Under the pieces are notes generated by a model that was given only the letters and a program-made list of their open reading frames with translations, was not told the DNA's origin and did no database searches. A program made the translations under genes and the position numbers. Positions 31,057-36,155 of a stretch of DNA of 36,155 nt are shown here, one piece after another (the first letter of the stretch is position 1; each line of letters opens with the position of its first letter). Location of the stretch: assembly GCA_934658705.1 (NCBI GenBank), contig CAKUHP010000016.1, forward strand, positions 1 through 36,155, given 5' to 3'. The stretch is from an uncultured Collinsella sp. (GTDB taxonomy: Bacteria > Actinomycetota > Coriobacteriia > Coriobacteriales > Coriobacteriaceae).

Positions 31057-32910
31057 ATGATTGAGTTGCTTAGGCGTTTTGGCGGTAAGTTTCACCGGTA
31101 TATGGTGATCGGCCCTGCGTGCAAGCTGATCGAAGTGATCTTTGACCTGCTGACGCCGCTGGTGATTGCGCAGATGATCGATAAGGGCATCGGCGCGCAC
31201 GACGTCAACGCCGTCGTCCACTACGGTATGGTGCTTGGCGCCATGGCTGTGATCGGCATCTCGTTTACGCTCGTCTGCCAAAAGATGGCGGCGCTGACGT
31301 CGCAGGGCATGGGTACCGATATCCGCGGCGCGCTCTACGAACACATCAACAAGCTGAGCTATGCCGAGCTCGACCGCTTTGGCACGCCGTCGCTCATCAC
31401 GCGCATTACCAACGACGTCAACCAGGTGCAGCTGGCCGTGGCGCTGGGCGTGCGCATGCTCATCCGCTGGCCCTTCCTGGCCGTGGGCTCCATGGTCGCG
31501 GCCCTTGCTATCGACCTTAAGCTCGGCATCATCTTTTTGATCTGCACGCCCGCCATCGGCCTGGTGTTTTGGTTTGTTATGGCGCGCTGCATTCCGTACT
31601 ACAAACAGTTGCAGGCAAAGCTCGATCGCATCGCGCTTATCTGCCGCGAGGGTCTTTCGGGCGCCCGCGTGGTTCGTGCTTTTGTGCGCGAGGACCACGA
31701 GCGCGAGCGCTTTGCCCAAGCCGCCGATGACCAGGCCAATACTGCCATCGCGGTGGGCAAACTCTCGTCGATTCTCAACCCCGTCACGTTTCTTGTGATG
31801 AACCTGGGCGTATGCGCCATCCTGTGGGTGGGCGGCATTCAGGTCAACGTGGGCGAGCTCACGCAGGGCCAGATCATGGCGTTCGTCAACTACATGACGC
31901 AGACGCTCACCTCCATCGTGTATGTCGCCAACCTGGTCGTGGTCTTTACCAAGGCGAGCGCCAGCGCGTCGCGTATCAACGAGGTGCTCAACTGCGTGCC
32001 GAGTATTACCGACGAGGGCAACGAGCCGGTCGCACTGCCCGAGCCGGGCGTAGGGGGCGAGCTCGCTCCGGTTTTCGCGCTGAGCTTGAGCCACGCGAGC
32101 TTCTCCTTTGGCGCGGGCGCGGCCAACGCCGTTGATGACGTGACTCTGGAGCTGCCGCTGGGCAAAACGCTCGGCATTATCGGCGGCACGGGTAGTGGCA
32201 AGTCGACGCTCGTCTCGCTCATCCCGCGCCTGTACGACGCGGGCGTCGGCAGCGTAAATGTGATGGGTGCCGACGTGCGCACCTGGCCGCTCGACCAGCT
32301 GCGCCATGTGGTCGCGACCGTTCCGCAGCGCGCGTCGCTCGTGAGCGGTACGATTCGCAGCAACCTGACCTGGCGCGACGAGTCCGCGACCGATGAGGAG
32401 CTCTGGGCGGCGCTCGATATGGCGCAGGCCAGCGAGTTTGTGCGCAACAAGCCGCAGGGCTTGGATGCCCTGGTCGAGGCGGGCGGCAAGAACTTCAGCG
32501 GCGGTCAGCGTCAGCGTCTGACCATCGCGCGCGCCCTGGTGGGCTCGCCGCAGATTCTGATCATGGACGATTCCGCCTCGGCGCTCGACTTTAAGACCGA
32601 CGCGGCACTTCGCCATGCCATTCGCGAGCGCAGCGCGCGTGGTGCCGCCGAGGGCGGGCTCCCGCTGACCACGGTGATCGTGAGCCAGCGCGTCTCGACC
32701 GTGCGCGACGCCGACATGATCTGCGTGCTCGACCACGGCTCGGTCGCGGGCCTGGGCACGCACGACGAGCTGTACGCAAGCTGCCAGCTCTACCGCGAGA
32801 TCTGCCAGTCGCAGCTCCGCCGCGAGGAGCTCGAGGGACAGCAGGGGAGCGCGGCGGCCGTGTCCGCCCCGACTGCCTCTGCATCCACCTGCGCAAAGGA
32901 GGGCTGCTAG
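31057..32910 (+). CDS. ABC exporter half-transporter, degenerate ATPase subunit (second pair)
   Basis: A 617-residue exporter subunit: six membrane helices in about 1-310, then the ATPase domain. Walker A is GGTGSGKST, the Q-loop is TVPQRASLVSG and the signature is FSGGQ. As in the gene at 2462, the catalytic Glu is replaced (Asp504-Asp505) and the H-loop His is Gln544 (VSQRVST). The run ALDFKTDAALRHAI is almost the same as ALDFKTDAALRHAL in that gene, so the two pairs are paralogues. The tail after residue 590 is Ala/Ser/Thr-rich with Cys residues. The start is ATG at 31057 with GGGAG 10 bases upstream. Open frame to 30931 lacks a ribosome site. The partner starts on the base after this stop. 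The substrate is unknown. Confidence 0.93.
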   Translation: MIELLRRFGGKFHRYMVIGPACKLIEVIFDLLTPLVIAQMIDKGIGAHDVNAVVHYGMVLGAMAVIGISFTLVCQKMAALTSQGMGTDIRGALYEHINKLSYAELDRFGTPSLITRITNDVNQVQLAVALGVRMLIRWPFLAVGSMVAALAIDLKLGIIFLICTPAIGLVFWFVMARCIPYYKQLQAKLDRIALICREGLSGARVVRAFVREDHERERFAQAADDQANTAIAVGKLSSILNPVTFLVMNLGVCAILWVGGIQVNVGELTQGQIMAFVNYMTQTLTSIVYVANLVVVFTKASASASRINEVLNCVPSITDEGNEPVALPEPGVGGELAPVFALSLSHASFSFGAGAANAVDDVTLELPLGKTLGIIGGTGSGKSTLVSLIPRLYDAGVGSVNVMGADVRTWPLDQLRHVVATVPQRASLVSGTIRSNLTWRDESATDEELWAALDMAQASEFVRNKPQGLDALVEAGGKNFSGGQRQRLTIARALVGSPQILIMDDSASALDFKTDAALRHAIRERSARGAAEGGLPLTTVIVSQRVSTVRDADMICVLDHGSVAGLGTHDELYASCQLYREICQSQLRREELEGQQGSAAAVSAPTASASTCAKEGC

Positions 32911-34770
32911 ATGAATCCGTATACTTCTTCCGGTTCGGTCGCCACAATGACGGCCAATGTGTCTGGCAACGATAAGCTCAACGACTTGGGCGATGGCCCG
33001 CGCCAGCCCGGCGACCCCGAGCGCTATCCCGTGGGCGCGGTGACCCGTCGCCTGATGGGCTATGTCCGCCCGCATCGCATTTCGTTTGCGGCGTCGTTTG
33101 TGAGCGCCGCCATCTCGGTGATCTTGCAGCTCTACACGCCCATCCTCATCGGCGAAGGCATCGACCTCATCGTTGCCGCCGGACAGGTGGACTTTGATGC
33201 GCTGCTGCCGCTCGTCACCAAGCTCGCGCTGGTCGTGGTTGGCGCCGCGGCCTTCCAGTGGCTGCAGGGCTACTGCGTCAACCGCCTGTCCTACGAGACG
33301 GTGCGCGACATGCGCGTGGAGGCGAGCGACAAGCTCAGCCGCATGCCGCTCAGCTTTATCGACAGCCATGCCCACGGCGACCTTATGAGCCGCGTGGTCA
33401 ACGATGTCGATCAGGTGGGTGACGGTCTGCTGCAGGGCTTCACGCAGCTCTTCACCGGCGTTATCACCATCGTGGGCACGCTCGCGTTTATGCTCTCCAT
33501 CAACCTGACCATGACGCTCGTGGTGGTGCTCGTCACGCCGCTTTCTATCTTTGCGGCCGGCGCTATCGCCAAGCTCTCCAACAAGAGCTTTACGGCCCAG
33601 CAGCGCATCCAGGGCCAGCTCGGCGGTCATATCGAGGAGTATGTGGGCGAGCAGAAGCTCGTGGACGCCTTCGCCTACGGCCCAAATGCCCAGCAGCGCT
33701 TCGACGCCCTCAACGCCGAGCTCTACACCGCGGGCGAGCGCGCGCAGTTTATGGGCTCGCTCTCCAACCCCGGCACGCGCTTTATCAATAACATCATCTA
33801 TGCCGTGGTGGCCGTGATCGGCTGCGTGGGCGTGATCACGGGCGTGCCCGCGGCGCTTACGGTGGGCGGCGTGCAGATCTTCCTGTCCTACGCCAACCAG
33901 TACACCAAGCCGTTCAACGAGGTCACCAACGTCATTACGCAAATTCAGACCGCGTACGCCTCGGCGCGCCGCATGTTTGCGCTGCTTGATGCCCGCGAGC
34001 AGGAGCCCGATGCCGCAGATGCCGTGGAGCTTGCCGCCCCGCAGGGCGAGGTCGCCTTTGAGCATGTGGACTTTAGCTACGTGCCCGACCGCAAGCTGCT
34101 GCGGGACATTTGCATTGACGCCAAGCCCGGCATGCGCTTTGCCCTGGTCGGCCCCACGGGCTGCGGCAAGACGACGCTCATCAATTTGCTGCTGCGCTTT
34201 TACGATATCGATGCCGGCCGCATTGCTGTCGACGGCCGCTCCTCGCGCGACTACACGCGCGCAAGCCTGCGCCGCGCCTTTGGCATGGTGCTGCAGGATA
34301 CGTGGCTGTTCGAGGGCACGGTGGCAGAAAACATCGCCTACGGTTGTCCCGACGCCACGCGCGAACAGGTCATCGAGGCGGCCAAGCGTGCTCATGCGCA
34401 CAAGTTTATCGTGCAGCTGCCGAAAGGCTACGACACGGTGATCGGCGAGGACGGCGGCACGTTTAGCCAGGGCCAAAAGCAGCTGCTGTGCATCGCGCGC
34501 GTCATGCTCACCGACCCGGCGATCCTGCTGCTGGACGAGGCGACCTCGAGCATCGATACCCGCACCGAGCTGCAGGTGCAGGCGGCATTCGACGAGCTCA
34601 TGGCCGGCCGCACGAGCTTTGTCGTGGCGCATCGCCTGAGCACGATTCGCAATGCCGATTGCATCCTGGTGATGCGCGACGGCGAGATTATCGAGCGCGG
34701 CACGCACGACGAGCTGCTAGCGGCAGGCGGCTTCTACGCCGAACTCTACCGCAGCCAATTCGCCCAGTAA
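32911..34770 (+). CDS. ABC exporter half-transporter, canonical ATPase subunit (second pair)
   Basis: A 619-residue partner of the preceding subunit. After a polar N-terminus of about 45 residues come six membrane helices (from RRLMGYVRPHRISFAASFV) and the ATPase domain with Walker A GPTGCGKTT, Walker B ILLLDEATSSID (Asp542, catalytic Glu543) and H-loop His574 (VAHRLST). Its signature is FSQGQ, a weakened form like that of the gene at 4200. The pair therefore should have one hydrolysing and one non-hydrolysing site. ATG at 32911 follows the upstream stop with no gap, and GGAGGG lies 7 bases before it, inside the end of the previous gene. Tight coupling fits an equimolar heterodimer. A hairpin ends the operon. 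Confidence 0.93.
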   Translation: MNPYTSSGSVATMTANVSGNDKLNDLGDGPRQPGDPERYPVGAVTRRLMGYVRPHRISFAASFVSAAISVILQLYTPILIGEGIDLIVAAGQVDFDALLPLVTKLALVVVGAAAFQWLQGYCVNRLSYETVRDMRVEASDKLSRMPLSFIDSHAHGDLMSRVVNDVDQVGDGLLQGFTQLFTGVITIVGTLAFMLSINLTMTLVVVLVTPLSIFAAGAIAKLSNKSFTAQQRIQGQLGGHIEEYVGEQKLVDAFAYGPNAQQRFDALNAELYTAGERAQFMGSLSNPGTRFINNIIYAVVAVIGCVGVITGVPAALTVGGVQIFLSYANQYTKPFNEVTNVITQIQTAYASARRMFALLDAREQEPDAADAVELAAPQGEVAFEHVDFSYVPDRKLLRDICIDAKPGMRFALVGPTGCGKTTLINLLLRFYDIDAGRIAVDGRSSRDYTRASLRRAFGMVLQDTWLFEGTVAENIAYGCPDATREQVIEAAKRAHAHKFIVQLPKGYDTVIGEDGGTFSQGQKQLLCIARVMLTDPAILLLDEATSSIDTRTELQVQAAFDELMAGRTSFVVAHRLSTIRNADCILVMRDGEIIERGTHDELLAAGGFYAELYRSQFAQ

Positions 34771-34779
34771 GCAGGTGCG

Positions 34780-34810
34780 TGGGACAAATTAATCAGGTTA
34801 GTTTGTCCCA
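34780..34810. terminator. Hairpin after the second exporter operon
   Basis: TGGGACAAA (34780-34788) pairs perfectly with TTTGTCCCA (34802-34810) around 13 bases, starting 10 bases after the stop. There is no T run, so it may be a weak terminator or a repeat. Confidence 0.55.
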
Positions 34811-34844
34811 TAGAGCCATCTTGTTATATAGCGTTCTACCAGCG

Positions 34845-34913
34845 CGTGATACATTTTGACGATTCTTCGTGACACAATTTGACGGTATTCCGTGAAGCAC
34901 TTTGCGGCGGCAT
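34845..34913. repeat. Three 23-bp tandem repeats upstream of the flavodoxin gene
   Basis: Units start at 34845, 34868 and 34891. They share CGTGA.(A/G)CA.TTTG.CG; the first two agree best (CGTGATACATTTTGACG and CGTGACACAATTTGACG) and the third is degenerate. The exact 23-base period is about two helical turns, which fits a row of protein-binding sites or a degenerating repeat. They lie 70-160 bases before the candidate promoter. Confidence 0.5.
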
Positions 34914-34982
34914 TAATCCAGGTACACGCGGTTCGAAATCTGTCCAAAGATGTCGCCTGCGTCGCCAATCGACAGACGGTGG

Positions 34983-35010
34983 TTTACATCTGTCACGTTA
35001 GTACTAAGAT
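34983..35010 (+). promoter_or_regulatory. Candidate promoter of the flavodoxin gene
   Basis: TTTACA (34983-34988), 16 bases and TAAGAT (35005-35010). The perfect palindrome TTAGTACTAA (34998-35007) overlaps the -10 and could be an operator. The leader would be about 50 bases. Confidence 0.5.
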
Positions 35011-35069
35011 ATTCATCTAATAAATTGCATTAGTGGCTTTAGTTTTGGGGGAAACGGGGCAACGTGACT

Positions 35070-35621
35070 ATGACATGCTCTTTGGTGGTTAACAGCAAGA
35101 GCGGTAATACCAGGATGGTTTCGGGCGCGATCAAGCGTGCCCTGCAGGCTGCGGGCGTTGAGTTTATTCATGCCGCGGCGTTGAGCGACGACGCGGATGC
35201 CGAGCAGGTCGCGCGCGAGGCGCAAGGAGCTTGTGCGGCCGACACCGTACTCGTCGGTTTTTGGTGTGACAAGGGCGCCTGCACGCCTTCGGTCGCGGCG
35301 TTGCTCTCCGCCCTACACGGCAAGCGCGTCTTCCTGTTTGGTACCTGCGGCTTTGGCGCCGACCAGAGCTACTACCAGCAGATTATCGATCGCGTGACCT
35401 CCAATTTGGCTGGGGATGCCGAGCTTGCGGGTTGGGCTATGTGCCAGGGCAAGATGGGCCCCGCGGTCAAGCAGCGCTACGAGGCCATGCTCGAGCAAGA
35501 TCCCGACAATGCCCGCTTTAAGATGCTGCTCGACAACTGGGTCGCCGCAAAGGATCACCCCACCAAGGAGGATTTGGACAACATGGCTGCAGCTGCCAAA
35601 AAGGCCGTGCTGGGGGAGTAG
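35070..35621 (+). CDS. Flavodoxin-like protein (BilS-type flavodoxin family)
   Basis: A 183-residue cytoplasmic protein of the short flavodoxin family. NSKSGNTRMVSGAIKRAL is the FMN-phosphate loop (S/T-x-T/S-GNT) at the N-terminus. VLVGFWCDKGACTPSVAALLSAL and KRVFLFGTCGFG are the isoalloxazine-side loops. WAMCQGKM and a DHPTKEDLDNM tail are typical of a Gram-positive group that includes BilS, a partner of bilirubin reductase. No bilR-like gene is nearby, so that role is not supported here. The family carries electrons with FMN. ATG at 35070 is preferred because the conserved N-terminus then starts directly. A GTG at 35064 is also possible. The ribosome site is weak (GGGG at 35056-35059). It seems to be a single gene ending in a terminator. 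Confidence 0.88.
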   Translation: MTCSLVVNSKSGNTRMVSGAIKRALQAAGVEFIHAAALSDDADAEQVAREAQGACAADTVLVGFWCDKGACTPSVAALLSALHGKRVFLFGTCGFGADQSYYQQIIDRVTSNLAGDAELAGWAMCQGKMGPAVKQRYEAMLEQDPDNARFKMLLDNWVAAKDHPTKEDLDNMAAAAKKAVLGE

Positions 35622-35718
35622 CTCCCATCGCTGACGGCGGTCGGCCCATCTTTCTAAATGTAACGTCCTCCCGGGCGTCGGGGCACGAAGTTCCCTGCTC
35701 TACAGTCCTGCGCAAGAC

Positions 35719-35744
35719 GAAGGCCACATTAAGCGGCCTTCTTT
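35719..35744 (+). terminator. Terminator after the flavodoxin gene
   Basis: GAAGGCC (35719-35725) pairs with GGCCTTC (35735-35741) around 9 bases, followed by TTTGTG. It lies about 100 bases after the stop. The DNA between (35622-35718) shows no feature. Confidence 0.75.
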
Positions 35745-35888
35745 GTGTGCGGAACTCGCGATGAACCTTATATGCCTCCGCCGGGCAGGCGCCACTTTGC
35801 GGAACCTAGGCCTAGCAGGTGGGGGGCTGAAAATTTCATGCCCGGATGTGTTCAGGGTGGGACGGGCTTTCCGGATGGGTGGGGTTTC

Positions 35889-36155
35889 GGAAAATGTGTC
35901 CCGGAATTTGGCTTTGGAAAGGGATGCGGTTTCCGGTTGAGGCCTCTGGCGGAAAGTGCATCCCAGAATTAGTGCTCAGAACGGGATGCAGTTTCCCAAT
36001 GAGGCTCAGGCGGAAAGTGTGTCCCAGAAGCGAGGCTCAAAGTGGGATGCCGTTTCCGGTTGAGGTCCTTGGCGGAAAGCGTGTCCCAGAATTTGCGCTC
36101 AAAGTGGGATGTGGTTTCCGGTTGAGGGTCTAAGGGGAAAGTGCGTCCCAGAATC
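35889..36155 (+). repeat. Tandem array of 62-bp hairpin-forming units
   Basis: Four complete units (35889-35950, 35951-36011, 36012-36073, 36074-36135) and a partial fifth (36136-36155, cut by the window edge) share the plan GGAAA..GTGTCCCAGAA..GCTCAAAG.GGGATG..GTTTCCGGTTGAGG. A poorer unit may precede at about 35826. Inside each unit GGAAA...TCCCA and TGGGA...TTTCC can form a stem of 14-15 bp with G·T wobbles. The units differ from each other by about 10-20 bases, so this is an old array, not a recent duplication. No gene is supported in 35745-36155. Confidence 0.85.

Noticed and set aside
31012..34707. A 1,231-codon minus-strand frame across both exporter genes
   Set aside because: It is the mirror of two well-supported ABC genes, has an odd His/Arg/Ala composition, and shows no start signal or family motif. 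The same holds for the minus-strand frames at 3011-4300, 4164-5141 and 5148-6227.
35889..36155. CRISPR array
   Set aside because: The whole 62-bp unit is conserved, with no alternation of constant repeats and unique spacers, and no cas gene is present.

Overview
The window is high-GC bacterial DNA. Its gene content and style suggest a Gram-positive gut Actinomycetota of the class Coriobacteriia, probably Collinsella or a close relative. That assignment is inference: the sequence shows a very large wall-anchored surface protein, strong GGAGG-type ribosome sites with several TTG/GTG starts, GC-rich codon use, and many short palindromic intergenic repeats. No rRNA, phage, insertion sequence or cas gene was seen.

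Layout. 0-1.9 kb: the 3' end of an unknown membrane protein, a nitroreductase and a small conserved-looking protein. 1.9-6.2 kb: a MarR-type regulator with two tandem operator-like dyads in its promoter, translationally coupled to a two-gene heterodimeric ABC exporter. 6.3-7.9 kb: divergent cysE (serine acetyltransferase) and a DedA membrane protein. 8.0-13.1 kb: a cluster with an anchored secreted protein, a PH-like/zinc-ribbon protein, an SPFH-SHOCT protein, a membrane Ser/Thr kinase and an XRE-like regulator. Related palindromes lie in two of its intergenic regions, so it may be one envelope-stress or signalling module. 13.4-18.1 kb: housekeeping genes (ilvE, lemA, a TetR regulator, tRNA-Ser(UGA)) and an unusual single-frame fusion of tRNA adenosine deaminase to glycerate kinase.

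18.4-30.4 kb is dominated by one gene for a surface protein of about 3,985 residues. It has a signal peptide, a fibro-slime domain, SpaA/Cna-B-like domains, about sixteen FctA/Spy0128-like pilin modules, two DUF11-like modules and a C-terminal MPDTG sorting signal. A run of ten G lies between plausible -35 and -10 elements just upstream, which suggests phase-variable expression by slipped-strand mispairing. The gene for the small signal recognition particle RNA follows directly.

31.0-34.8 kb holds a second heterodimeric ABC exporter pair with the same split between a degenerate and a canonical ATPase half as the first. A lone flavodoxin-like protein follows. The window ends in a tandem array of 62-bp hairpin-forming units that runs off the edge. 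The most notable points are the poly-G promoter on the giant adhesin, the TadA-glycerate kinase fusion, the kinase/SPFH module with shared palindromes, and the 62-bp hairpin array.
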